NCBI RefSeq assembly: GCF_014202495.1 | Contig: NZ_JACHHA010000010.1 | Location: 24,703 to 88,702, forward strand | Direction of reading: 5' to 3' | Origin: Cerasibacillus quisquiliarum | GTDB taxonomy: Bacteria; Bacillota; Bacilli; Bacillales; Amphibacillaceae | Length of the DNA: 64,000 bases | Part shown: piece by piece, positions 18,030-26,954 of the stretch | How the letters are laid out: each line of letters starts with the position of its first letter | Position numbering within the stretch: the stretch's first letter is position 1 | Notes under the pieces: model-generated | Seen by the model: only the letters and a program-made list of their open reading frames with translations | What the model was told of the DNA's origin: nothing | Databases searched by the model: none | Program-made: the position numbers and the translations under genes

Positions 18030-19031
18030 ATGCACGTCAATATTAGAAATGTATTTTTCATTATCTTTCTTTTATGTTTCTTAACAGCTTGTGAAGAAGT
18101 AGATCTAGCAAATAAATCGAAACAAGCTCCTTCAGTTGAAAGCGGTGCTACACAAAAAAACGAGGAGGTTAAAAAAATGATTCTACCTGATACGCCCCTT
18201 CAAAAAGGAGATCAAGGTGAAGATGTTAAGGCTGTGCAACACATACTTAAGAGCATAGGTTACACAGTTAAAGAGTCTGGTATATTTGACGAAGAAACCG
18301 TGTGGGCTATGACTGATATCCAGCTACAACAAAGTGATTCACTCGAAGTCACTGGTTTATACAATCATGAAGTGAAAGCTATACTAGAAAATTGTCTTGA
18401 GGAAAAAGTTGACATCCAACCTGGTAATGGTTTTGACGAGAACAATATTGAATTTAATCCTTATGAAATTTTAGTATTAGTGAATAAAAAACATATGCTT
18501 CCTGAAGATTTTGTTCCAGAAGATCTTGTCGTACCTGATGTGCCTTTTCCATTTACAGAAGATTTACCTAAAAAAATGATGCGTAAACCTGCAGCTGCTG
18601 CATTAGAAAAGTTATTCGCCGCAGCTCAAAAGGCAGATTTAAATTTATTTGCACAATCAGGTTATCGCTCATATGAACGTCAAAAAGAATTGTATACGGC
18701 CTATGTAGAACGTGATGGTGAAGATGCTGCAAATAAATATAGTGCTCAACCCGGACAAAGTGAACACCAAACGGGGTTAGCGATGGACGTAACAAGCCCT
18801 GACGTTAACTTCTTACTTAATGAAGCTTTCGGTGAAACAGATGAAGGTAAATGGATTAAAGAGCATTGTCATGAGTTCGGTTTTATTATTCGCTACCCTA
18901 AAGGAAAACAATCGATTACTGAATATCAATTTGAACCTTGGCATTTGCGTTATGTTGGTGAAAAGGCTGCAAAGGAAATAATGGAAAAAGGAATTACACT
19001 GGAAGAATATTTAGAAGATCTATCTTATTAA
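18030..19031 (+). CDS. D-alanyl-D-alanine carboxypeptidase lipoprotein, VanY/M15 family, with PG-binding domain
   Basis: 333 residues. A signal peptide has lipobox FLTAC (Cys about 21). A PG_binding_1 domain follows at about 55-115 (LQKGDQGEDVKAVQHILKSIGY). The M15B peptidase domain spans about 170-325, with zinc motif SEHQTGLAMDV near 244 and EPWHLRYV near 301. The role is trimming the terminal D-Ala of peptidoglycan stem peptides at the outer membrane face. AAGGAG precedes the ATG. No van resistance genes are nearby, so this is a housekeeping enzyme. Confidence 0.92.
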   Translation: MHVNIRNVFFIIFLLCFLTACEEVDLANKSKQAPSVESGATQKNEEVKKMILPDTPLQKGDQGEDVKAVQHILKSIGYTVKESGIFDEETVWAMTDIQLQQSDSLEVTGLYNHEVKAILENCLEEKVDIQPGNGFDENNIEFNPYEILVLVNKKHMLPEDFVPEDLVVPDVPFPFTEDLPKKMMRKPAAAALEKLFAAAQKADLNLFAQSGYRSYERQKELYTAYVERDGEDAANKYSAQPGQSEHQTGLAMDVTSPDVNFLLNEAFGETDEGKWIKEHCHEFGFIIRYPKGKQSITEYQFEPWHLRYVGEKAAKEIMEKGITLEEYLEDLSY

Positions 19032-19110
19032 GAGTTTATATAAGAGAGGGCATTCCATAATGTACCGAAGTTTAGATACTCTATAACTGATATGCAACTT
19101 CATTTGTATA

Positions 19111-19147
19111 AAAAAGAGTCCAGTCCGATACTGAACTCTTTTTTTAT
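19111..19147 (+). terminator. Terminator after the VanY-type gene
   Basis: Stem AAAAGAGTCCAGT/ACTGAACTCTTTT with one internal mismatch, followed by seven further T's. Confidence 0.85.
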
Positions 19148-19169
19148 TTAACTAAATATTATCCTATTT

Positions 19170-19541
19170 TTAAATACATGTTGACGGTGCTACTTGACTT
19201 GTAATGGTTTCTTTTTCTGGAACACAGTAGTAACCTACAACATGAAAATTATATTTTTTCAAATCACGGATACTAACATTTCGAGATATACGATCTGATG
19301 CAATAATTGCAACTTTCTTCGTTGGAATCTGCTGGTAGTTACGTCCTAGATAAGGTATCGGAATATGGATAATTTGAGAATTATGATCGTATACAATGTC
19401 ATTATAATCACGAACATCAATTAACGTTACATCATCACCTGGCATTTTTTCTAAACGTTTCACACCAGGGACAGGGACATAACGTTTATAATAAATGCTT
19501 AAGATGATGATAAGCATCAAACTTAGCAAAATATATTCCAT
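19170..19541 (-). CDS. Membrane-anchored rhodanese-like protein lacking the catalytic Cys
   Basis: 123 residues: one N-terminal membrane span (about 3-20) then a short rhodanese-like fold. VTLIDVRDYND (near 38) and IIHIPIPYLG (near 58) match the opening strands of a rhodanese. Where the active loop should lie the sequence reads IIASDRISRNVS, with no Cys. The only cysteines are in the C-terminal tail (YYCVPEKE and TCI). Sulfur transfer by the usual mechanism is therefore unlikely, and it may bind rather than catalyse. An AAAAGGAG site precedes the ATG. Single gene. Confidence 0.65.
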   Translation of the reverse strand: MEYILLSLMLIIILSIYYKRYVPVPGVKRLEKMPGDDVTLIDVRDYNDIVYDHNSQIIHIPIPYLGRNYQQIPTKKVAIIASDRISRNVSIRDLKKYNFHVVGYYCVPEKETITSQVAPSTCI

Positions 19542-19688
19542 CTGGTTATGACTCCTTTTTATTATAAATAATGTGCATAAAGTATAGTATATGATTCTTC
19601 ATTAATTCGTCAAACATTTAGTTTCAGGAAGTATTCATGAAAATGACAAAAAAAGAAGAGGATGTTGATGTAATATTTGTTGTGAGGA

Positions 19689-20225
19689 TTAGTTAATCAG
19701 CTTTATTCTATCTATTTGTTGTTCTTCGTCAATTTTGGCATCGAGGGCACGGATACGCTCAAGAGCAGTATTAGGATCTATTTTTTTATAATGATGGTGA
19801 CCACCTGCTTCTTCATCCGCTTCATCAGCTAAAGCAACAACTTGCTGAAGAGGATCTAAATTCAATTGACCCTCAGGTAAATAGGAATCCGTATGAAGTA
19901 ATATAGCGATGGCGATTTTTTTTGCATGACGTGGATTTTCACCTATTTCCATTAGTAATTCATGGGCACGATTTGCTCCCTTAATCGCATGAATATCATT
20001 TTCTTTATACTGTTGATAATCCCATTCGCCATTTTTATACCAAGTATAGTGTCCAACATCATGTAATAAAGCCGCTTTTGTCGCAAGATCAGGATTGACT
20101 TGGAATCTTCTCGCAAAAATATAAGCATATTCTGTTACCTGAATGGCGTGAGCAACACCTGAACGTTTTAAATACTTCTGAGTCGTAGGATGAACAAATA
20201 CTTCTTCTAAAGTCACTCTTCGCAT
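19689..20225 (-). CDS. HD-domain phosphohydrolase
   Basis: 178 residues with the HD pattern in order: a His in VAHAIQVTEYAY near 26, LLHDVGHYTW near 53, a later LLHTDSYLPEGQ near 109, and the distal Asp in ALADEADEEAGG near 130. HD proteins hydrolyse phosphoester bonds of nucleotides or similar; the substrate is not evident. The ATG at 20225 is 8 bases behind GGGGAGG. A nearer out-of-frame ATG in the spacer is not used. Single gene. Confidence 0.8.
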   Translation of the reverse strand: MRRVTLEEVFVHPTTQKYLKRSGVAHAIQVTEYAYIFARRFQVNPDLATKAALLHDVGHYTWYKNGEWDYQQYKENDIHAIKGANRAHELLMEIGENPRHAKKIAIAILLHTDSYLPEGQLNLDPLQQVVALADEADEEAGGHHHYKKIDPNTALERIRALDAKIDEEQQIDRIKLIN

Positions 20226-20325
20226 CCATTATACCTCCCCTCTTATTTGAACGAAAAATATATTGTTAAAGAATATAACATGTTTCAAATCAATTTGCAA
20301 ACCGTTACTAATCCCGCTTGAAATC

Positions 20326-20394
20326 GCGCGATTTTCGCCCAGGGTTGCGCGATTTTGACCCAGGGTTGCGCGATTTTAGCCCAGGGTTGCGCGA
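20326..20394. repeat. Tandem 21-bp GC-rich repeat, three copies plus 6 bases
   Basis: Units at 20326-20346, 20347-20367 and 20368-20388 read GCGCGATTTT, two variable bases, then CCCAGGGTT. A fourth copy stops after GCGCGA. Only bases 11-12 of the unit change (CG, GA, AG). The block is markedly GC-richer than its surroundings and abuts a strong hairpin. The rest of this 378-base gap (20226-20325 and 20424-20603) shows nothing I can name. Confidence 0.85.
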
Positions 20395-20423
20395 AAAGCC
20401 GCCAAGCGGTGCTGGCGGCTTTT
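20394..20423. terminator. Strong hairpin next to the repeat block, probably a bidirectional terminator
   Basis: Eleven-bp perfect stem AAAAGCCGCCA/TGGCGGCTTTT with an 8-base loop. It lies upstream of both flanking genes (divergent), so what transcript it ends is unclear. Confidence 0.6.
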
Positions 20424-20603
20424 CTATAGGCTTTAATTTTATGCTTAGTCTCTCATAAAATGATACGGTCTTCAATCTTCAATAAATCGTGTGTTAATAT
20501 TATATGCTACTTGCATTTCCAATTTGTATAACGTATAAATGAATTAATAGTATATTTTTTAAAAATTATGTGAAATACTTCACAAATGATAGGGGTTTTC
20601 AAA

Positions 20604-21641
20604 ATGGTAACATTTCTAAGAAAAAAAGGCATTTCTTTATCATTAAAAGAATACGTTATTACAGCTTTAAGTTATATGGCACTCGGACTATTCTCTTCAC
20701 TCATTATCGGTCTTATTATTAAAACAATTGGTGAACAACTTGTAACCATTGACATGTCAACAATCGGCAGCTACATGATTGATATGGGTTCCTTCGCCAT
20801 GGATGCGAAAATTATGGGTGGTGCGATCGGTGTTGCAATTGCCTATGGACTAAAAGCCCCGCCACTTGTTTTGTTTTCTGCTTTATTTGCTGGAGCATTT
20901 GGAGCTGAACTTGGTGGACCCGCTGGAAGTTATGTTGCAACATTATTTGCTACAGAATTTGGAAAACTCGTTTATCAAACGACACGCATTGATATTATTA
21001 TCACCCCCTTTGTTACGATCTTTATTGGTTTTGTAACAGGGAGCTTAATTGGTAAGCCAATTGATTCGTTTATGACTGGTTTCGGTCATATCATTAATTG
21101 GGCAACAGAACAACAACCTTTCATTATGGGAATTATCGTTGCTGTTCTTATGGGATGGGCACTTACTGCACCGATATCAAGTGTTGCTATTGCTTTGATG
21201 CTCGGTTTAGATGGTCTAGCAGCTGGAGCAGCTACTATAGGTTGTTCTGCACAAATGATTGGTTTCGCTGTATCAAGTTATCGTGATAACGGTATTGGTG
21301 GTCTATTAGCACAGGGGCTAGGAACGTCGATGCTTCAAGTTGCAAATATTATTAAAAATCCCCTCATTATATTACCACCTACAATTGCTGGAGCAGTTCT
21401 TGCTCCTTTTGCTACAATCGTCTTCCAATTAACGAATAATCCTTCTGGAGCAGGGATGGGAACGAGTGGATTAGTTGGGCAGATGATGACATTTGAATCA
21501 ATGGGGTTTTCATGGCATATATTATGGCTAATAATTGGTCTACATATTATAGCACCGGCTATCATTAGTTTAATCTTTTCTGAATGGTTTATAAAAAAAG
21601 GGTGGATTAAACCTGGTGATATGAAAATCATGTATCAATAA
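20604..21641 (+). CDS. PTS EIIC-like membrane protein (PTS_EIIC_2 family)
   Basis: About 345 residues of Gly/Ala-rich membrane helices, roughly ten spans. The text (LKEYVITALSYMALGLFSSLIIG, KAPPLVLFSALFAGAFGAELGGP, NPSGAGMGTSGLVGQ) matches the stand-alone PTS_EIIC_2 proteins of Bacilli. No EIIA or EIIB gene or domain is nearby, so coupling to the phosphotransferase system is doubtful and the substrate is unknown. The first in-frame ATG (20586) has no site. The ATG at 20604 follows AGGGG by about 9 bases and is chosen. Confidence 0.75.
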   Translation: MVTFLRKKGISLSLKEYVITALSYMALGLFSSLIIGLIIKTIGEQLVTIDMSTIGSYMIDMGSFAMDAKIMGGAIGVAIAYGLKAPPLVLFSALFAGAFGAELGGPAGSYVATLFATEFGKLVYQTTRIDIIITPFVTIFIGFVTGSLIGKPIDSFMTGFGHIINWATEQQPFIMGIIVAVLMGWALTAPISSVAIALMLGLDGLAAGAATIGCSAQMIGFAVSSYRDNGIGGLLAQGLGTSMLQVANIIKNPLIILPPTIAGAVLAPFATIVFQLTNNPSGAGMGTSGLVGQMMTFESMGFSWHILWLIIGLHIIAPAIISLIFSEWFIKKGWIKPGDMKIMYQ

Positions 21642-21695
21642 TAAATAAACACTCATATTACTTTAAATGGATTGAGCTTATCATATAAGGGAAAG

Positions 21696-21724
21696 TTGCA
21701 AATTCTGCTCTCATTCGATATAAT
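21696..21724 (+). promoter_or_regulatory. Sigma-A promoter of the nitroreductase gene
   Basis: TTGCAA, a 17-base spacer, then a perfect TATAAT, ending 4 bases before the Fur box. Confidence 0.75.
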
Positions 21725-21727
21725 TTA

Positions 21728-21746
21728 ATTGATAATGATTATCAAT
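21728..21746. promoter_or_regulatory. Fur box upstream of the nitroreductase gene
   Basis: TGATAATGATTATCA is a perfect 7-1-7 Fur palindrome inside ATTGATAATGATTATCAAT. It covers the expected transcription start, so iron-bound Fur should shut the gene off. Confidence 0.85.
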
Positions 21747-21770
21747 TAATCATAAAGGAGACAAATCAAG

Positions 21771-22319
21771 ATGGGGTTATCTAATCTTAGAGAGATTATC
21801 CGCGGGCGTCGTTCCATAAAAAAAGGCTACACAAATCAAGAAGTGAAGAAAGAACTTGTTTTAGAATTATTAAATGATGCTGTATGGGCACCAACTCATG
21901 GAATGCGTGAGCCTTGGCGGTTTATTTTTATAAATCAAGATCATTTACCAGAATTCGCTGAAAAAGTAGCTAAAACATATCCAGAAGAGATGCAAGAAAA
22001 TCGTAAAAATTACTTAATGGAGCCAAATGCAATTTTAGTCGTCGTTATGGAAGCACCACCACTCCCTAAACAATGGGATGAAAACTTCGGTGCAACAGCT
22101 GCTATGATTCAAAACTTCTGGTTATTAGCTTGGGAAAAGAAACTCGGAGTCGTTTGGAAAACAAATCCACATATTTATAATGAAGAAGTGAAAAAACTTT
22201 TAAATGTTCAAGAACATGAAAAAATTGTCGGCTTTTTACATCTAGGCTATTTTGAAGATATACCTGAAGATAAAGGGCGTACAAAAGCAGATGACAAATT
22301 TACAGTATACGGTATGTAA
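21771..22319 (+). CDS. Nitroreductase-family flavoprotein, predicted Fur-controlled
   Basis: 182 residues of the FMN-dependent nitroreductase fold. FMN-phosphate residues fit REIIRGRRSIKKG near 7-19. WAPTHGMREPWRFIFI is near 43-58, and GVVWKTNPHIYNEEVKKLL near 128. A C-terminal G(F)LHLGYF is typical of the YdjA/YfhC branch. It should use NAD(P)H to reduce a small acceptor. The promoter is followed directly by a perfect Fur palindrome, so expression is expected in iron starvation. That suggests an iron-related reductase role (inference). AAAGGAG precedes the ATG. Confidence 0.82.
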   Translation: MGLSNLREIIRGRRSIKKGYTNQEVKKELVLELLNDAVWAPTHGMREPWRFIFINQDHLPEFAEKVAKTYPEEMQENRKNYLMEPNAILVVVMEAPPLPKQWDENFGATAAMIQNFWLLAWEKKLGVVWKTNPHIYNEEVKKLLNVQEHEKIVGFLHLGYFEDIPEDKGRTKADDKFTVYGM

Positions 22320-22334
22320 ATCATGTTTCAGAAA

Positions 22335-22380
22335 AAGAAGTGAAGAAGCGAAACAATCGTTTCTTCACTTCTTTCATTTT
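22335..22380 (+). terminator. Terminator after the nitroreductase gene
   Basis: Thirteen-bp stem AAGAAGTGAAGAA/TTCTTCACTTCTT followed by TCATTTTTTATT. Confidence 0.8.
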
Positions 22381-22524
22381 TTATTCTTCTCATATCATTA
22401 AATCCTTTATAATGCTCATTTAATTTCACTTCCCACAAAACAATATCTTTATTTCTGTATAAAACAATCGAATTAATCAATGCTAAGAAATATATACAAC
22501 TCTCATAAGAAAGGAGTAAAAACA

Positions 22525-22827
22525 ATGAAGACATTACAAAGAATTGCGCTTATTCTTACCATTATCGGTGCCATTAATTGGGGTTTGATTGGTTTTTTTA
22601 ATTTTGATCTTGTTGCTGCAATTTTCGGCGGACAAGATGCAGCGTTTTCTCGAACGATTTATAGTCTTGTCGGTTTAAGTGGATTGTTCGCCATTACATT
22701 GCTATTCGATCAAACAGATGATATTCATCATGAGGAAATGCAAGAAGGATCTTATCAAGATGTCAGGTATGGCACAGAATTTGCAGAAGACCAAGATTTA
22801 ACAAGTAACGATTTAGAAGATAAATAA
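22525..22827 (+). CDS. DUF378 family membrane protein (YuzA-like)
   Basis: 100 residues. Two membrane spans (about 5-25 and 45-64) carry the family signature IGAINWGLIGFFNFDLVAAIFG and SRTIYSLVGLSGL. The acidic C-terminal tail (DQTDDIHHEEMQE...) is longer than usual. Function unknown. The ATG at 22525 has AAAGGAG 9 bases before it; the longer reading from 22480 does not. Single gene. Confidence 0.85.
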   Translation: MKTLQRIALILTIIGAINWGLIGFFNFDLVAAIFGGQDAAFSRTIYSLVGLSGLFAITLLFDQTDDIHHEEMQEGSYQDVRYGTEFAEDQDLTSNDLEDK

Positions 22828-22849
22828 AAAGCCGATAGTCATTAAAAGA

Positions 22850-22883
22850 GCAAGCGAAGAAATGTCTTTAATTCTTCGCTTGC
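22850..22883 (-). terminator. Terminator of ddl
   Basis: Twelve-bp stem GCAAGCGAAGAA/TTCTTCGCTTGC. The T-rich tail CTCTTTTAAT lies on the minus-strand side, so it mainly serves ddl but may also close the DUF378 gene. Confidence 0.75.
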
Positions 22884-22902
22884 ATTGGATTAAGCTATTT
22901 GC

Positions 22903-24009
22903 TTATTTCTCATCCCATACTGAGCTTTTAAGCTTCTGATCTGCTTCATGACGCTCGATAGCTAATTCAATCAATTTTGTAATTAAATCTGTATACGACA
23001 TACCACTTACTTCCCATAATTTCGGATACATACTAATTTTTGTAAATCCTGGAAGCGTATTAATTTCATTGACATATAAATCACCATTATCCGTTAAGAA
23101 GAAGTCAACACGTGCCAATCCTTCACATTGAAGCGTTTCATACGCATAAATAGCTGTTTCTTGAACCTTTTTAATTTCTTCTTCTGTTAAGTCTGCTGGA
23201 ATAGCAAGTTCAGCACCCTTTTCATCGATGTATTTTGATTCATAAGAATAAAAGGCAGTCTTCGGTAAAATTTCACCAGGCACAGAAGCTATCGGATATT
23301 CATTACCTAGAACAGAGCATTCAACCTCTCTACCACGAATGGTTTCTTCTATGACGATTTTATGATCATATTCAAAAGCAAACTCAATCGCTGACATAAA
23401 TTGCTCTTCTGTTTCGACTTTACTGATCCCGACAGAGGACCCTTGATTAGCTGGTTTAATAAAAAGTGGTAAGCCGAGTTGTTCCACAACTGTTTGATAA
23501 TGGATTTGCTGTTTTTTTGATCGGGTATAGACAAGCCCTTTGGCTACTTTTATTCCCGCAGCTGCTAACAGACGTTTCGCAATATCTTTATCCATACAAA
23601 TAGCCGAACTTAACACGTTTGGACCTACATATGGTAAATTAGCCATTCTTAACATACCTTGTAAGCTACCATCTTCACCTAATGTTCCGTGAACGATTGG
23701 AAAGACAACGTCCAATTGCTCAAGGACTTCAGCGGTTTCAGTCTGAATGAACTGATGGTCATTCGATCCTGGAATAATTGCAACTGATTTGTTAGATTTA
23801 TTTAATTCAATATGTTTTGGATCATCAGCATTTTTCAAGTATGAATGTTTATCATTCACGTGCCATTTTCCGCTTTTATCAATCCCAACAAGGACAACAT
23901 CAAATTTCTCTTCATCAATCGCATCAACGATATTTTTTGCAGATTGTAATGATACTTCATGTTCAGCTGACTTTCCACCAAAAATAATCCCAACTCTCGT
24001 TTTCTTCAT
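22903..24009 (-). CDS. ddl: D-alanine--D-alanine ligase
   Basis: 368 residues of ATP-grasp ligase making the D-Ala-D-Ala dipeptide of peptidoglycan. VGIIFGGKSAEHEVSL is at the N-terminus. VFPIVHGTLGEDGSLQG near 95, GSSVGISKV near 178, EETIRGREVECSVLG near 215 and the C-terminal VNEINTLPGFTKISMYPKLW near 315 are all present. The reading from 24033 adds eight residues, but AAGAGAGGA lies 9 bases before the ATG at 24009. The short SHOCT gene upstream (70-base gap) may be co-transcribed. Confidence 0.95.
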   Translation of the reverse strand: MKKTRVGIIFGGKSAEHEVSLQSAKNIVDAIDEEKFDVVLVGIDKSGKWHVNDKHSYLKNADDPKHIELNKSNKSVAIIPGSNDHQFIQTETAEVLEQLDVVFPIVHGTLGEDGSLQGMLRMANLPYVGPNVLSSAICMDKDIAKRLLAAAGIKVAKGLVYTRSKKQQIHYQTVVEQLGLPLFIKPANQGSSVGISKVETEEQFMSAIEFAFEYDHKIVIEETIRGREVECSVLGNEYPIASVPGEILPKTAFYSYESKYIDEKGAELAIPADLTEEEIKKVQETAIYAYETLQCEGLARVDFFLTDNGDLYVNEINTLPGFTKISMYPKLWEVSGMSYTDLITKLIELAIERHEADQKLKSSVWDEK

Positions 24010-24079
24010 CTTTTTATATCCTCTCTTTATCATAAGCTTTATTTAATATGTATGCACATTTGATTGATAAATGAATGAC

Positions 24080-24283
24080 CTATTTTCCCCTGCTTCGCTT
24101 AGCATGCAAGTAATCCTTAAAACTCACTTCACCTTTTTCCATTCGTTCTTCTAACAGTTCAAGGGAATCTTGAACAGGATTTTTTTCAGCTCGGAAGCGG
24201 TATAAAATATAAATCAACGCAATAAAAACAAGGACTGTGAGAAGAATGCGGACACCAATTGGAATCGACCAAAGCGCTAACAT
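24080..24283 (-). CDS. Short membrane protein with SHOCT-like C-terminus
   Basis: 67 residues: one span (about 9-29), then a charged helix DSLELLEERMEKGEVSFKDYL that matches the SHOCT pattern (L..R...GEIs..EY). SHOCT segments are oligomerisation helices of unknown function. A second, similar small protein lies at 26984-27265. AGGTGATAGGA precedes the ATG. Confidence 0.65.
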   Translation of the reverse strand: MLALWSIPIGVRILLTVLVFIALIYILYRFRAEKNPVQDSLELLEERMEKGEVSFKDYLHAKRSRGK

Positions 24284-24374
24284 AATCCTATCACCTCGTC
24301 ATTGTTCATTATCTTTATTTAAGCACAATCTGTTGGAATTGCCAAATGTGAGAAACTTTTAAAACCCCTTTCAT

Positions 24375-24390
24375 TCAAATGTATATTTGA
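24375..24390. promoter_or_regulatory. CadC-like operator 1
   Basis: TCAAAT-GTAT-ATTTGA, a 6-4-6 inverted repeat abutting the upstream edge of the -35 element. It closely resembles the second operator copy at 24423-24442. Confidence 0.65.
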
Positions 24391-24420
24391 TTGACAAATA
24401 CCATTCTCCTTTCATATAAT
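24391..24420 (+). promoter_or_regulatory. Promoter of cadC-cadA
   Basis: Consensus TTGACA, an 18-base spacer, consensus TATAAT. CadC-like operators lie immediately on both sides. Confidence 0.8.
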
Positions 24421-24422
24421 AC

Positions 24423-24442
24423 ATTCAAATGAATATTTGAAT
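24423..24442. promoter_or_regulatory. CadC-like operator 2
   Basis: Perfect ATTCAAAT-GAAT-ATTTGAAT inverted repeat just after the -10, at the likely transcription start. It has the form of the cad operator known from Staphylococcus pI258. Confidence 0.75.
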
Positions 24443-24453
24443 GAGGTGTTCCG

Positions 24454-24837
24454 ATGTCTAAAGTAAACCACGCTGATAATGATAAACAAACATGTGATAT
24501 ATATTGTTATGATGAAGAAATTGTGAATGACGTAAAGCCAAAAATAAAACAAGTGGATGGTGTAGAACAGATTTTTAAAGCTTTGGCTGATTCCACACGT
24601 TTAAAAATTGCCTATGCACTAACGATTGAAAAAGAATTATGTGTATGTGATGTCGCTCATATTATAGGAGCAACAACTGCTACAGCTTCTCATCATTTAC
24701 GTTTGTTAAAGAATATGGACCTTGCAAAAAGCCAAAGAAAAGGGAAACAAGTCTTTTATTCTTTAAAGGACGACCATGTTAGACAATTAATTTATATTGC
24801 CATGGTCCATGCACATGAGGAGGATCACGATGTCTGA
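24454..24837 (+). CDS. cadC: CadC-type metal-sensing ArsR/SmtB repressor
   Basis: 127 residues. The N-terminal [10 protein letters not shown] supplies the cysteines of the CadC metal site, and [12 protein letters not shown] near 68 supplies the CxC in the alpha3/5 region. A winged-helix follows: [18 protein letters not shown] near 80-97. Binding of Cd(II), Pb(II) or Zn(II) should release it from the two operators just upstream. It is the first gene of the operon; the last 8 bases overlap the start of cadA. Confidence 0.93.
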   Translation: MSKVNHADNDKQTCDIYCYDEEIVNDVKPKIKQVDGVEQIFKALADSTRLKIAYALTIEKELCVCDVAHIIGATTATASHHLRLLKNMDLAKSQRKGKQVFYSLKDDHVRQLIYIAMVHAHEEDHDV

Positions 24838-26950
24838 ACAACAAACACAAACATATCGTCTTGAAGGATTATCCTGTACAAACTGTGCTGCAAAATTTGA
24901 AAAGAACATTCGTCATATCGAAACAGTTGAAGATGTTCAACTTAATTTTGGAGCATCGAAAGTGACAATACATGGTGAAGCTTCAATTGAACAATTAGAA
25001 GAAGCTGGCGCATTTGATGATATTAAAGTATTCCCAGAAAACATACGCCTTAGTAAAACAAAAGAACCTTTTTGGAAGAAAAAGGCGAATAAAACCGTAT
25101 TAATTTCTCTTGTTTTCGTATTATTAGGATATATATCGCACTTTAATTATGGCGAGAATCATGTTGTGACCATCGGATTATTTTTAACTGCTATTATCAT
25201 CGGTGGTTATCAAATGTTTATCGAAGGATTTAAAAATTTATCCGTATTAGATTTTGATATGAAAACATTAATGACGATTGCGGTAATCGGTGCAGCTATT
25301 ATCGGTGAATGGGCTGAAGGTGCTGTTGTTGTATTTTTATTCGCAATTAGTGAAGCTTTAGAAGATTATTCAATTGATAAAGCAAGGGAATCGATCCGAT
25401 CTTTAATGGATATTGCTCCAAATACAGCTATTATTAAGCGAGATAATCAAGAAGTTGAAATGAAAGTAGAAGATGTCCGAATTGGTGACATCATGCTCGT
25501 TAAACCTGGACAACGGCTTGCAATGGATGGAGAAGTCATTCGCGGAGAATCTTATATGAGTGAAGCTGCTATTACGGGTGAATCGCTTCCTGTTTTTAAA
25601 TCAATTGGTCATGAAGTATTCGCTGGCTCCATTAATAAAGAAGGATTTCTAGAAGTAAAAGTTACAAAACATGTTGAAGATACAACGATAGCTAAAATCA
25701 TTCATCTCGTTGAAGAGGCACAAGCTGAAAAAGCCCCTTCGCAAAAGTTTGTCGATCGATTTGCCAAGTATTACACGCCAACTATCATGTTAATAGCGTT
25801 ACTCGTTGCTATTATACCACCAATATTCGCCCAAGCGGATTGGTCGACATGGGTATATAGTGGATTAGCTGTACTTGTTGTTGGTTGTCCTTGTGCACTC
25901 GTTATTTCCACACCTGTCGCTATTGTCACAGCAATTGGTAACGCGGCACGACACGGTGTTTTAATTAAAGGTGGTGTTCATCTAGAAGATTTAGGACATT
26001 TACGAGCGATTGCCTTTGATAAGACAGGGACACTAACGGAAGGAACACCAAAAGTAACACATGTCATACCATTAAATGATAAAAATGAAACAGAGATTTT
26101 GTCAATCGCTCATGCCATTGAATCTTATTCCGAACACCCGCTAGCAAAGGCGATCACTAATTATGCAGAACAGGTACAAGTGCCTAAATATGATGCAAAA
26201 CAGTTTCAATCCATCACAGGAAAAGGCGCTAAAGCGACGATTAAACATACTGAATACTATATTGGAAGTCCTGCCTTTTTTAATATTGAACGAACAACGT
26301 CTGAAACCATTCGTCATACAATCAACGAATTACAAAAGGATGGTCAAACCGTCATCGTTCTCGGAACAAAAACAGAAATATTCGGTTTAATCGCTGTTGC
26401 TGATCAAGTACGTAAAGAAAGTCACGATATAATCGATCAATTACATCAAATCGGTATAGAAAAAACAATTATGTTAACGGGTGATAATAAAAATACGGGA
26501 CTTGCCATTGGCCGCGAACTTGGTATATCGGAAGTTAAAGCGGAATTATTACCAGATGAAAAATTAAAAATGATAAAGAGATTACAACAACAATACGGAA
26601 AAACCGCCATGGTTGGTGACGGAATTAATGATGCACCAGCACTTGCTGGATCTTCAGTCGGAATTGCGATGGGTGGTGCTGGAACAGATGCAGCTCTTGA
26701 AACAGCTGATATCGCTTTAATGAGTGATGATTTATCTAAATTACCGTACACTGTGGCACTTAGTCGTAAAACACTTGCAATTATTAAACAAAATATTTCA
26801 TTTGCGCTTGGATTAAAGTTACTTGCTCTCCTACTCGTCATTCCAGGATGGTTAACACTTTGGATTGCGATTTTTGCCGATATGGGAGCAACACTTATTG
26901 TTACCCTAAACTCTTTAAGACTTATTCGTAGTAAGTATATTTCAGCATAA
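24830..26950 (+). CDS. cadA: Cadmium/zinc/lead-exporting P1B-type ATPase
   Basis: 706 residues. An N-terminal HMA domain has SCTNC (Cys16, Cys19). Eight membrane helices include the CPCALVIS metal-site helix near 353. Phosphorylation motif DKTGTLTEG is near 397, SEHPLA (HP motif) near 438, MLTGDN near 545 and GDGINDAP near 597. The C-terminus is typical of Cd/Zn/Pb exporters. The ATG at 24830 follows AGGAGG by 7 bases and overlaps cadC. The longer reading from 24797 lies within cadC and is rejected. Induced by metal through CadC. Confidence 0.95.
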   Translation: MSEQQTQTYRLEGLSCTNCAAKFEKNIRHIETVEDVQLNFGASKVTIHGEASIEQLEEAGAFDDIKVFPENIRLSKTKEPFWKKKANKTVLISLVFVLLGYISHFNYGENHVVTIGLFLTAIIIGGYQMFIEGFKNLSVLDFDMKTLMTIAVIGAAIIGEWAEGAVVVFLFAISEALEDYSIDKARESIRSLMDIAPNTAIIKRDNQEVEMKVEDVRIGDIMLVKPGQRLAMDGEVIRGESYMSEAAITGESLPVFKSIGHEVFAGSINKEGFLEVKVTKHVEDTTIAKIIHLVEEAQAEKAPSQKFVDRFAKYYTPTIMLIALLVAIIPPIFAQADWSTWVYSGLAVLVVGCPCALVISTPVAIVTAIGNAARHGVLIKGGVHLEDLGHLRAIAFDKTGTLTEGTPKVTHVIPLNDKNETEILSIAHAIESYSEHPLAKAITNYAEQVQVPKYDAKQFQSITGKGAKATIKHTEYYIGSPAFFNIERTTSETIRHTINELQKDGQTVIVLGTKTEIFGLIAVADQVRKESHDIIDQLHQIGIEKTIMLTGDNKNTGLAIGRELGISEVKAELLPDEKLKMIKRLQQQYGKTAMVGDGINDAPALAGSSVGIAMGGAGTDAALETADIALMSDDLSKLPYTVALSRKTLAIIKQNISFALGLKLLALLLVIPGWLTLWIAIFADMGATLIVTLNSLRLIRSKYISA

Positions 26951-26954
26951 AAAT

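Noticed and set aside
16758..19031. pepT plus the VanY-type gene as a vancomycin-resistance cassette
   Set aside because: No vanH/A/X or VanRS genes and normal base composition; M15 carboxypeptidase lipoproteins are routine in bacilli.
19636..19695. 19-codon ORF with AGGAAG site (MKMTKKEEDVDVIFVVRIS)
   Set aside because: Very short, overlaps the end of the convergent HD gene, and there is no further support.
20326..20394. Tandem repeats considered as a CRISPR array
   Set aside because: Units are contiguous with no spacers and no cas genes are nearby; it is a simple tandem repeat.
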